A stretch of DNA of 64,000 nt from Zoogloea sp. Lineage in GTDB: Bacteria > Pseudomonadota > Gammaproteobacteria > Burkholderiales > Rhodocyclaceae. Positions within the stretch are counted from its first letter, which is position 1. Each line of letters begins with the position of its first letter. This document shows positions 28,231 to 36,204 of the stretch, piece by piece. The notes beneath the pieces were generated by a model that was not told the DNA's origin, did no database searches, and was given only the letters and a program-made list of their open reading frames with translations. Both the position numbers and the translations under genes were made by a program. Location: assembly GCF_017302315.1 (NCBI RefSeq), contig NZ_JAFLDT010000010.1, positions 26,990 through 90,989 of the forward strand, written 5' to 3'.

Positions 28231-28871
28231 TGGCCGACATGAAGCTGGCCGCGGTGGCCGAAGCCTTCCTGCGCCTGCGGAACGCCAATCCCAACCCAAC
28301 CACCGAGCTGGAATACGCCTCGCCCTACCAGCTCCTGGTGGCCGTGGTGCTGTCGGCCCAGGCCACCGACAAGGGCGTCAATATCGCGACCCGCAAACTC
28401 TTCGCCGTCGCCCCCACCCCGGAGTCCATGGTGGACCTGGGTGAAGCCGGCATCGTCGAGCACATCAAGACCATCGGCCTCTTCCGCAACAAGGCAAAGA
28501 ACACCCTGGCCCTGTCGCACCAGCTTCTTGAGCGTCACGGCGGCGAGGTCCCCAACGACCGGGGCGCCCTCGAAGCCCTGCCTGGCGTTGGCCGCAAGAC
28601 CGCAAACGTCGTGCTCAACACCATCTTCGGCGAACCGACAATGGCCGTGGACACCCACATCTTCCGCCTCGCCAACCGCACGGGTCTGGCGCCCGGCAAG
28701 GACGTACTGGAGGTGGAGAAGCGCCTGCTGCGCCGCATCCCCAAGGAGTACCTGCGCGACGCCCACCACTGGCTGATCCTGCACGGCCGCTACGTTTGTG
28801 TCGCCCGCAAACCCCATTGTGGCGAGTGCATCATCCGCGATCTGTGCCTGTCGCGGGACAAAACCGACTGA
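28230..28871 (+). CDS. nth: Endonuclease III
   Basis: Nth is a DNA glycosylase/AP lyase that removes oxidised pyrimidines. The 213-residue protein shows the helix-hairpin-helix LPGVGRKTANVVLN with the catalytic lysine in the K of GRKT, the catalytic Asp in VDTHIFRLANR, and the 4Fe-4S motif CVARKPHCGECIIRDLC at the C terminus. It is coupled to rnfE by overlap. Confidence 0.97.
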   Translation: MADMKLAAVAEAFLRLRNANPNPTTELEYASPYQLLVAVVLSAQATDKGVNIATRKLFAVAPTPESMVDLGEAGIVEHIKTIGLFRNKAKNTLALSHQLLERHGGEVPNDRGALEALPGVGRKTANVVLNTIFGEPTMAVDTHIFRLANRTGLAPGKDVLEVEKRLLRRIPKEYLRDAHHWLILHGRYVCVARKPHCGECIIRDLCLSRDKTD

Positions 28872-28980
28872 GCCGCCCGTCCGGCAAATACGCGGCCGAA
28901 GGCGCCCCACATCCGGCCCCGGCGAGGCGCCACCCCGGAACCCGGCAACCACGCCCGAGCTTCACAAGGAAATCCCCACC

Positions 28981-29409
28981 ATGTTCGACCCCTCCAGAGA
29001 CCAGGCCCGCCAGTTCTTCGTCAGTGCCTGGGCCAAGCACCGTAACCGCGAGGTTTTAACCCAGCTCGAGATCATTGCCGCCGATCTGGTCGCCCATCAC
29101 CCGGAGTACCACGCGCTGCTTGAAGACCCCGACGCGGTGCAGAAGGACTTCAGTCCGGAGGACGGTCAGATCAACCCCTTCCTGCACCTCTCCCTGCACC
29201 TGGCCATCGAGGAGCAGCTCTCCATCAACCAGCCCCCGGGCATCCGGGAAGCGTTCGAAGCCTGCCAGGGTCGCCATGGCGACCGCCACGCCGCGCTCCA
29301 CGACGTGCTTGAATGCCTTGGCGAAACCATCTGGAAGGCACAGCGTGACAAGGCCCCGCTGGACGGCCGCGCCTATGTGGAAGCAGTACGCAAACGCGCC
29401 GGCAACTGA
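28981..29409 (+). CDS. DUF1841 family protein
   Basis: This 142-residue soluble protein matches the conserved betaproteobacterial family DUF1841: it begins MFDPSRDQARQFFVSAW and contains NPFLHLSLHLAIEEQLSINQP in the middle, with two conserved His in that helix. The function is not known. The ATG at 28981 follows an AAGGAAA stretch. It lies between nth and hflX, each about 45-110 bases away. Confidence 0.85.
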   Translation: MFDPSRDQARQFFVSAWAKHRNREVLTQLEIIAADLVAHHPEYHALLEDPDAVQKDFSPEDGQINPFLHLSLHLAIEEQLSINQPPGIREAFEACQGRHGDRHAALHDVLECLGETIWKAQRDKAPLDGRAYVEAVRKRAGN

Positions 29410-29453
29410 AGCGCTACACTCCGCCCCTGCCCACCCGACCCGGTCCCCCACGC

Positions 29454-30773
29454 ATGCAAATGGAAGTCAAAGATCAACCCAGGTACGCCGTCGTGGCGGC
29501 CGTGCAACTGCCCAACGTCACCGACCTGGAATTTGAAGCTTCACTGGCTGAACTTCGGGAGCTCGCCAAGACCCTGGGGTTGCAGGTGGTTCACACCTTC
29601 ATCCAAAAGCGCACCAGTTTCGACGCCAACGCTTACCTGGGCGTGGGCAAGCGCCAGGAGATCCAGACCTACGTCAATGGGGAGCACGATGCTCTGCCCG
29701 GGGGCGGCCAGATCGACGCCATCCTGGTGGATCACGAAATTTCACCCTCGCAGGCGCGCAACCTGGAGGTCGAGGTGGGCTGCGAGGTGATGGACCGCAC
29801 CATGGTCATCCTCGAGATCTTCCATCGCAACGCCCGCTCCCGCGCAGCCCGTGCCCAGGTGGAGATTGCCCGCCTCGGCTACATGGCACCGCGCCTGCGC
29901 GAGATGGCCAAGCTGGCCGGCCCCCAGGGGCGCCAGCGCAGCGGTGTCGGCGGTCGGGGTGCCGGCGAATCCCACACCGAACTGGACCGCCGCAAGATCC
30001 GCGACCGAATCGCCGAACTGCAGCAGGAAATCGACGCCATGGAGGTCGAGCGGAAGACCCAGCGCGCCCGCCGCCAGGAACGCCAGGGCCTCGCCACGGT
30101 GGCCCTGGTCGGCTACACCAACGCCGGCAAGTCCACCCTGATGCGGGCCCTCACCGGCAGCGAAGTACTGGTCGCCAACAAGCTCTTCGCCACGCTGGAC
30201 ACCACCGTGCGAGTACTGCACCCCGAAGGCACTCCCCGGGTGCTGGTCAGCGATACAGTGGGCTTCATCAAGAATCTGCCCCACGGCCTCGTCGCATCCT
30301 TCAAGTCCACCCTCGACGAGGCGCTGGATGCCTCGCTGCTGCTCCACGTGATCGACGCCAGCGACCCGGGCTTCGAACGCCAACTCGAAGTGACCGACGT
30401 GGTGCTCGCCGAAATCGGGGCCGATGTGCTGCCGCGCATCCGCGTCTTCAACAAGATCGACCACGTGGGCGATGAAGCCGCCCAGGCCGAATGCAAGGCT
30501 TCACTGCAGGCCCGCTACCCCGACTGCGTCGTCATGAGCGCGCGCCGTCCGGAGGAGGTCTCCGCGCTCCGGGAGGTCATCCTCGGCTTCTTCCAGCGGG
30601 ATCTGGTGGAGGCCGAGCTCTTCCTGCCCTGGTCGGCCCAGCAGTTGCGTGGCGAAATCTATTCCAACTGCCAGGTGCTGGAAGAGCGCGCCGACGAGGA
30701 TGGCGCCTTCTTCAACGTGCGCGGCGCTGCCGAAGTCGTAGAGGGCCTGATGGAACGCCTGGGCAGGCAATGA
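29454..30773 (+). CDS. hflX: Ribosome-associated GTPase HflX
   Basis: HflX is a GTPase that splits stalled ribosomes under stress. The 439-residue protein has the N-terminal HflX domain with RTFDANAYLG-like TSFDANAYLGVGK, a glycine-rich linker (GRQRSGVGGRGAGES), and the G domain with GYTNAGKST (about 220-228), DTVGFIKNLP and NKID. A second ATG two codons in is an alternative start. It is convergent with the efflux operon, with a 121-base palindromic element between the two stops. Confidence 0.95.
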   Translation: MQMEVKDQPRYAVVAAVQLPNVTDLEFEASLAELRELAKTLGLQVVHTFIQKRTSFDANAYLGVGKRQEIQTYVNGEHDALPGGGQIDAILVDHEISPSQARNLEVEVGCEVMDRTMVILEIFHRNARSRAARAQVEIARLGYMAPRLREMAKLAGPQGRQRSGVGGRGAGESHTELDRRKIRDRIAELQQEIDAMEVERKTQRARRQERQGLATVALVGYTNAGKSTLMRALTGSEVLVANKLFATLDTTVRVLHPEGTPRVLVSDTVGFIKNLPHGLVASFKSTLDEALDASLLLHVIDASDPGFERQLEVTDVVLAEIGADVLPRIRVFNKIDHVGDEAAQAECKASLQARYPDCVVMSARRPEEVSALREVILGFFQRDLVEAELFLPWSAQQLRGEIYSNCQVLEERADEDGAFFNVRGAAEVVEGLMERLGRQ

Positions 30774-30785
30774 GCCCTCACCTCG

Positions 30786-30906
30786 GAGGGTGTGAAGAAA
30801 TCGTCGCGAGCGCTTCGAGTTCGCGCCGAGAAGCGCAGCCGTACACGGGTACGGTAAGCATCGCAGGGGCGAAATCGGGCTGCGCAGTAGATTTATCCAC
30901 ACCCTC
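30786..30906. repeat. Long imperfect palindromic intergenic element
   Basis: The whole stretch between the converging hflX and ABC permease stops is one imperfect dyad centred near 30846. The ends match at 15 of 17 positions (GAGGGTGTGAAGAAATC at 30786-30802 and the complement of GATTTATCCACACCCTC at 30890-30906), the centre is a perfect CCGTAC/GTACGG with a 4-base loop at 30839-30854, and the arms between are partly paired. It could act as a bidirectional terminator or be a dispersed palindromic or MITE-like repeat. Only one copy is present in this window. Confidence 0.7.
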
Positions 30907-32115
30907 TCACTCGTGCCGCAGAGCCTCGATGGGATCCAGACGGGCAGCACGCCGGGCCGGCACGTAACCGAAGATCACTCCGATAGCCGCCGAGAAGCCA
31001 AAGGACAACAGGTTGATCATCGGATTGAACAGGTAGGGAACATGCATCAGCGCCGAGCCGCTGATGGAAGCCACCGTCGCCAGAATGATCCCCACAACGC
31101 CGCCCAGCGATGCCAGCGCCACGGCCTCGATCAGGAACTGCAGCAGCACTTCCCGCTCCAGCGCCCCGATGGCCAGCCGGATGCCGATCTCACGGGTGCG
31201 TTCGGTCACCGACACCAGCATGATGTTCATGATCCCGATACCACCCACCAGCAAGCTCACCGCAGCCACGGCACCGAGCAGACCGGTCATCACCTTGGTG
31301 GTGCTGGACAGGGTTTCGGCAATCTGGCGGGTATCCATCACCGAGAAGTCGTCGTTGTCACCAGGGCCGATATGGCGCCGTTCCCGCATCAGCCAGGTAA
31401 TCTGATCCTTCGCGAGGTCCATTGACGCATCGTCGCGCACCGACACCATCATTGTCGCCACATCCACCGAGCCGGTGAGGCGGCGCTGTACGGTGCGCAG
31501 GGGCATTGCCACGAGGTCGTCCTGATCATTGCCCATGGTGGATTGGCCCTTCGATGCGAGGAGCCCGATCACGTCGCAGGAGAACTGCTTGACGCGGATC
31601 TTCCGGCCAACCGGATCCAACCCACCGAACAGTTCCCTGCGGACGGTCTCGCCAATGACACAGACCGCAGCACCTGCCCGTTCCTCTGCGTCGTTGAAGA
31701 CTCGTCCGCTGACAATCTGCCACTTGCCGGCGGAAAACCAGTCGCGACTGGTACCCGTCACGCCCGCCGACCAGTTACGTGACATGGCCACCAGGGTGAC
31801 GCTCTTGCTGCTCACCGGCACGACCGCCGCGAGACCGTTGATCTGGTTGCGCAAGGCGTCGGCGTCAGCCACCTTGAAGGCCGCCGAGCCCGCCGAGTCA
31901 CGCCCGGGGCCCAGATGCTGACCGGGCCGGATGATCAGCAGGTTGCTACCCAGGCTGGAGATCTGGTCAGACACGGCACGGGTTGCGCCGTTGCCGAGGG
32001 TCACCATGGTGATCACCGCCGACACGCCGATGACGATGCCCAGGATGGTCAGGAAGGAACGCATCAGGTTGCGCCGGATCTCGCGCAGGGCGAGCAGGAG
32101 GGCGTTCCAGATCAT
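30907..32115 (-). CDS. MacB-type ABC transporter permease
   Basis: The 402-residue protein has the MacB/FtsX architecture: one N-terminal membrane helix (about 20-45), a periplasmic domain (about 50-270), and three C-terminal helices (about 280-390), ending DPIEALRHE. It would transmit ATP-driven motion to an adaptor and outer-membrane channel to expel substrates from the periplasm. Here ATPase and permease are separate genes, unlike fused E. coli MacB. Its ATG overlaps the ATPase stop. The substrate is unknown. Confidence 0.92.
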   Translation of the reverse strand: MIWNALLLALREIRRNLMRSFLTILGIVIGVSAVITMVTLGNGATRAVSDQISSLGSNLLIIRPGQHLGPGRDSAGSAAFKVADADALRNQINGLAAVVPVSSKSVTLVAMSRNWSAGVTGTSRDWFSAGKWQIVSGRVFNDAEERAGAAVCVIGETVRRELFGGLDPVGRKIRVKQFSCDVIGLLASKGQSTMGNDQDDLVAMPLRTVQRRLTGSVDVATMMVSVRDDASMDLAKDQITWLMRERRHIGPGDNDDFSVMDTRQIAETLSSTTKVMTGLLGAVAAVSLLVGGIGIMNIMLVSVTERTREIGIRLAIGALEREVLLQFLIEAVALASLGGVVGIILATVASISGSALMHVPYLFNPMINLLSFGFSAAIGVIFGYVPARRAARLDPIEALRHE

Positions 32116-32831
32116 GCCCGGCCTCCCCCGTCCTGCCGCTCCGCCTGGCGGACATCACTGGCGATGCGCCCATCCACCAGGCGCACGACCCGATGGGCAT
32201 ACTCGGCCATGTCCGCCTCATGGGTCACCATGACCACTGTAATGCCCTTGTCCCGGTTGAGGTCGGTCAGCAGATCCATGATTTCACGGCTGCGCTCGGT
32301 ATCCAGGTTGCCCGTGGGCTCATCGGCGAGCAACAGGGACGGGCCGGTGACCAGCGCCCGGGCAATGGCCACCCGCTGCTGCTGACCGCCGGAGAGCTCC
32401 GCCGGGGAATGGTGCCCCCAGCCCTCCAGCCCCACCGAAGCCAGTGCAGCACGGGCGCGCTCACGACGCTGGGTGGCCGACTCACCGCGATACAGCAGCG
32501 GCAGCTCCACATTCTCCTGGGCCGAGGTGCGCGCCAACAGGTTGAAACCCTGGAAGACGAAACCCAGGGCATGACGGCGCAGCAAGGCCCGCTGGTCCCG
32601 ACTCAAGCCCTCCACCGCCAACCCACGAAATCGATAGCTCCCGCCGGAAGGCGTATCGAGACAACCGAGAATGTTCATCAGGGAAGACTTTCCGGAGCCA
32701 CTTGGCCCCATGATGGCCACGAAATCGCCCTCATCGATACTCAGATCGACCCCACGCAGGGCCTGAAATGCTGCTGCGCCTGTCCCGAAACGACGGGTCA
32801 CCTCCGTCAGGGAAATAAGCGGCTCGCTCAT
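32112..32831 (-). CDS. ABC transporter ATP-binding protein (MacB/LolD type)
   Basis: The 239-residue ATPase has Walker A GPSGSGKSSLMNILG at about 42-56, the ABC signature LSGGQQQRVAIARAL near 147, and Walker B LLLADEPTGNLD near 170. It pairs with the permease gene downstream through an ATGA overlap. Close resemblance to LolD-type ATPases is general for the subfamily; the adaptor and channel genes next to it point to efflux rather than lipoprotein sorting. Confidence 0.93.
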   Translation of the reverse strand: MSEPLISLTEVTRRFGTGAAAFQALRGVDLSIDEGDFVAIMGPSGSGKSSLMNILGCLDTPSGGSYRFRGLAVEGLSRDQRALLRRHALGFVFQGFNLLARTSAQENVELPLLYRGESATQRRERARAALASVGLEGWGHHSPAELSGGQQQRVAIARALVTGPSLLLADEPTGNLDTERSREIMDLLTDLNRDKGITVVMVTHEADMAEYAHRVVRLVDGRIASDVRQAERQDGGGRA

Positions 32832-34126
32832 TTCCTGCCCCCCAGTGCCTCGATGATCACCTCGGCCCCTGCTTGCAGCGGAGCCTCACCGTCGGCAGCC
32901 CGCACCTCCGAAACCTGGCCATTGCTGCCCTGGACGCTGACCCTGACCGCTGTTGCCTGTCCATCCCGCAGCAACCACAGGGTCTGGGTGCCGTCTTTGA
33001 CGGACGCCTCGGACGCCACCTTGGGCCCCGCCGACGGCGGTCGTGGCATCAGGCTGGAAAGCAGGCTACGACTGGCCTGGGCCTTTGCGACCGGCGGTGA
33101 ATAGCGCAGCGCGGCGTTGGGCACCAGCAGCACATCCTTGCGCCGGGCAGTGGTGATCTCGGCGGTGGCCGTCATGCCGGGGCGCAGCAGCAACGCATCG
33201 TTCTTCACTTCGAGGATGGTCAGGTACGACACCACCTGATCCTTGGTCTGGGAACCCCAGCCAACCCGCGTGACCCTGGCCGGGAAATACTGCCCGGGCC
33301 AGGCATCCACATGGAATCGTGCATCCTGCCCTTCCTTCACCTTTCCCACATCGGCTTCGTCCACGTCCACCTGCAATTCCATGCGGCGGAGGTCTTCGGC
33401 CAGGGTGAACAGCACCGGCGCGGTCATCGCAGCGGCAACGGTCTGGCCCGGTTCGACCTTGCGGGTCAGCACAATGCCATCGATGGGAGAATGGATGGTG
33501 GCCTTGGACAGGCTGATTTCGAAGGTGCTCAGGGCAGCCTTTGCCGACAGGACGGCGGCCTCGGCCACCCGCTGGTCTGCCACTGCCCGCAGGGCCGCCG
33601 CCTCGCCGCTGTCCAGTTCCGCCTTCGACGGCACCTTGCCACCCGACAAGCGGGCCACCTCCCTCAGCCGTGCCAGACTGGCAGAGGTTTCTGCGACGGT
33701 AGCCTGGGTCTGACGCACCTTGGCCTCGGCCGAGGCCAGCTCCGCCTTCCCCTGCCTCACCTGGTCCTTCAGTTTGGAAGTATCCAGACGGGCAATGACC
33801 TGCCCCTTGCGGACCCGGTCGTTCACGTCCACCAGCACCGTATCGATGATGCCGGACAACTCGCTGCCCACATCCACCGAATTGGTCGGCTGCAGATTGC
33901 CGGTGGCGGATACGTTGATGATCAGTTCGCCCTGCCGGATCGGCTGTGTGCGGAACCGGGGGCCATCGTCACCGTTTCCGCCAATGAGACCGAACGTCAG
34001 AGCGCCGATCAGTACCAGTCCGGCAACGATCCGCAACAGGCGGAGCCTGCCGCCAAAACGGGACTGGCCGCTTTTCAGGATGAGATCGCGCAAGGCTTCT
34101 GCTGATTGGGTTTCGGGGGTACTCAT
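32828..34126 (-). CDS. MacA-type periplasmic adaptor protein
   Basis: The 432-residue membrane fusion protein has an N-terminal membrane helix (about 28-48), a lipoyl-like half motif and long coiled-coil hairpin (about 100-200) and beta-barrel domains with GIVLTRKVEPGQTV near 220. It would connect the ABC permease to the outer-membrane channel. It overlaps both neighbours by ATGA, as expected for a tripartite efflux operon. The C-terminal region around residue 350 has an inserted Ser/Pro-rich segment. Confidence 0.92.
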   Translation of the reverse strand: MSTPETQSAEALRDLILKSGQSRFGGRLRLLRIVAGLVLIGALTFGLIGGNGDDGPRFRTQPIRQGELIINVSATGNLQPTNSVDVGSELSGIIDTVLVDVNDRVRKGQVIARLDTSKLKDQVRQGKAELASAEAKVRQTQATVAETSASLARLREVARLSGGKVPSKAELDSGEAAALRAVADQRVAEAAVLSAKAALSTFEISLSKATIHSPIDGIVLTRKVEPGQTVAAAMTAPVLFTLAEDLRRMELQVDVDEADVGKVKEGQDARFHVDAWPGQYFPARVTRVGWGSQTKDQVVSYLTILEVKNDALLLRPGMTATAEITTARRKDVLLVPNAALRYSPPVAKAQASRSLLSSLMPRPPSAGPKVASEASVKDGTQTLWLLRDGQATAVRVSVQGSNGQVSEVRAADGEAPLQAGAEVIIEALGGRK

Positions 34127-35583
34127 GAGTCTCTTCCGTCGGTGATTTGAGAAGGCATCCCCTCGCTCGGCGACCAGCCACCGCCAAGGGCCTTGTAGAG
34201 CTGGATCAGGGCCGTGACACGTTCGGCGTCGGCTGAAGCCAGACTGTCCTCTACCGCAAGCAAGGTACGTTCGGTTGTCAGCACGGTCTGGAAGTCAATC
34301 AGGCCGGCGTTGTAGCGGTGACGCGCCAGCAAGGCCGCATTGCGCGCGGCACCGACGGCACTGATCAGCGCCTGCTGCCGTTCCCCCCCGCCCGAGAGGG
34401 CAACCAGCGCGTTCTGCACGTCCTCCAGGGCCGTCAGCACAACCTTGTCGTAGGCAGCGCGCTTCTGCGCACGGAGGGCATTCTGGATCTCGACCTGGGC
34501 GCGCAGTCGCCCGGCATCAAACACCGGGCCGGCCACGGCCCCGGCAAGGGAGCGGGCAATCTGTCCTCCCCCGCTGAAGGTGGACAGTCCGAGGGCCTGC
34601 AGGCCAATGGACCCTGACAGACTGAAACTTGGGTAACGGGCTGCCTCAGCCTGACCAAGCCGAGCCGTCTCGGCCGCCAAGCGGCGCTCTGCGGCCTGTA
34701 CATCCGGGCGCTGACGCAGGGTTTCGGCTGGAATGCGAAGGGCGATATCCGGTGGCAGGGTCGGCAGCGTCTCCGTGCCCGCTTTGCTGAGCTGCTCGTG
34801 CAGGCTGCCCGGGGTACGGCCGGTGAGCGTGGCCAGGCGATGCTCGGCAGCGGCTCGGCCACTATCGAGTGCGGGAATGGCAGCCCGGGTCGTGTCTCGA
34901 TTGCTGCGTGCCTGCTCCACCTCAAGACTGCCGACCAACCCGGCCTGGGCTCGCCAATCCGTGATCTGCAGGGTTTCAGACTGGCTGCCCAGATTGTCCC
35001 GGGCAATCGCCAGGCGCGCCTGATAGGCCCGCAGCTCCACGTAATTGAGCGCCACTTCGGCCACCAGACTGACCCGGGTTGCCCTCATGTCCGCGACGGT
35101 CGCGTCCAGATCAGCCTCGGCCGCCTCCAATGCCCTGCGTGCCCCCCCGAAGACATCGGGCTCCCAGCTCGCATCGAAGCCCGCCGCGTAGAGGGTCTTG
35201 TCCGCCCCAAGGGCGGTGCTTCGCGTCACGCCCGTGGATGCGCCGACCGTCGGAAACCGGTTGGCCGATGCCAGATCCCGATTGGCACGGGCCGCCCGCA
35301 AGGCCGCACCGGCGCTGCGCAGATCCGGGTTGGCCCTGAGGGCATCCTCGATCAGGCTGGTGAGTTGCGGGTCGGACAACTGTTCCCACCAACGCGCCAG
35401 GCCATCCCCCGTCTCCGGGATCGTGCCGACGGTCGACACCGCTTGCCAGGCGGCTGGAACGGGCGTTTCAGGTACCCGGTAATCCGGGCCGACGCTGGCA
35501 CACGCGCCAAGCAAACTGGCAAGCAGCACCGGCAGCAGGCGGCGGACCGGGGTCGATGGGGCAATGAAAATGGAGGGGAACAT
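34123..35583 (-). CDS. TolC-like outer-membrane efflux lipoprotein (NodT family)
   Basis: The first gene of the efflux operon encodes a 486-residue outer-membrane channel. The ATG at 35583 is chosen because it is followed by a lipoprotein signal ending LLASLLGAC; the in-frame start at 35631 would add 16 residues ahead of it. Two outer-membrane efflux repeats are visible, with long helices such as DLRSAGAALRAARANRDLASA and repeated NYVELRAYQARLAIARDNL-type segments. It probably forms a trimeric channel used by the MacAB-like pump. Confidence 0.9.
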   Translation of the reverse strand: MFPSIFIAPSTPVRRLLPVLLASLLGACASVGPDYRVPETPVPAAWQAVSTVGTIPETGDGLARWWEQLSDPQLTSLIEDALRANPDLRSAGAALRAARANRDLASANRFPTVGASTGVTRSTALGADKTLYAAGFDASWEPDVFGGARRALEAAEADLDATVADMRATRVSLVAEVALNYVELRAYQARLAIARDNLGSQSETLQITDWRAQAGLVGSLEVEQARSNRDTTRAAIPALDSGRAAAEHRLATLTGRTPGSLHEQLSKAGTETLPTLPPDIALRIPAETLRQRPDVQAAERRLAAETARLGQAEAARYPSFSLSGSIGLQALGLSTFSGGGQIARSLAGAVAGPVFDAGRLRAQVEIQNALRAQKRAAYDKVVLTALEDVQNALVALSGGGERQQALISAVGAARNAALLARHRYNAGLIDFQTVLTTERTLLAVEDSLASADAERVTALIQLYKALGGGWSPSEGMPSQITDGRDS

Positions 35584-35642
35584 GAATGCAAGCTTGAAGC
35601 TCTGCGCGCAGCGCAGCGACAGGCAGATCATTCACTTTTCAC

Positions 35643-35662
35643 GGGTTAGCTGCAGTTAGCCC
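35643..35662. promoter_or_regulatory. Palindromic candidate operator upstream of the efflux operon
   Basis: A 20-bp dyad, GGGTTAGCTGCAGTTAGCCC, has arms matching at 8 of 10 positions and lies about 60 bases before the first gene of the efflux operon. Its size and place suit a TetR- or MarR-type repressor, but no such regulator gene is adjacent. A TTTACA just upstream on the minus strand could be a -35 element; the matching -10 is poor. Confidence 0.4.
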
Positions 35663-35741
35663 AATGTAAAGCTGAGTGAAGACCATAGAGTCGGACAGCA
35701 TCCGGCTCAAATCACCTGCCTACGTGCGCCCATGCCGAGGG

Positions 35742-35830
35742 ATCGGGATAGGGGCGGCAAGATTTCCGGACCGACCCGTCCCATACCACCCGGCATGCGG
35801 GCCCGCAACCTCAGCGCTCTGAGCCGTTGA
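35742..35830 (-). mobile_element. Possible remnant of a group II intron 3' end
   Basis: Read on the minus strand, bases 35800 to 35742 resemble the end of a bacterial group II intron: GCCGGGTGGTATGGGA as the 3' side of domain V and linker, then a stem (GGGTCGG pairing with CCGCCCC) like domain VI, ending CTATCCCGAT with an A eight bases from the end, where the branch point is expected. The preceding 5' side of domain V is degenerate and no reverse transcriptase gene is found up to 36204. If real it is a decayed fragment. The rest of the 35584-36204 gap holds no gene I can support. Confidence 0.3.
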
Positions 35831-36204
35831 CGTCATGAGGGCCGAGGCACACCGAGCCGTACCAGAAGGCATAGCCCGGAAATTTCCGGCGAGAGCTCGG
35901 AGCTACAGCCATCGTCGCTTCATTGACCGTCAGATCGAGTCACCTGCGGGAACCGATCCCTCGGGTGTTTATTGGGCTGGACGTGAGCATCTCCACCCAT
36001 CCGCCTCGTCCCCTCCAGCCCGCGTCTAAAGGCGCTGCCAATGCGACAACAATCGCACCCTTTCAGTTGCGCTTCGTCTCGTTCGCTACGATCACCTTGC
36101 AGCGGGAGTGTCACCCATCGGAGTACCCTCATGCTCCGCACACAACCAGGACGAAATTCCCTCAAACTCGGGCACTTCGTTGTAGATGTACGCCTGCCCC
36201 TCCA

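Noticed and set aside
35960-36000. A short stretch translating as VFIGLDVS, like the start of IS110-family transposases
   Set aside because: The similarity ends after eight residues and no further transposase sequence follows in any frame.
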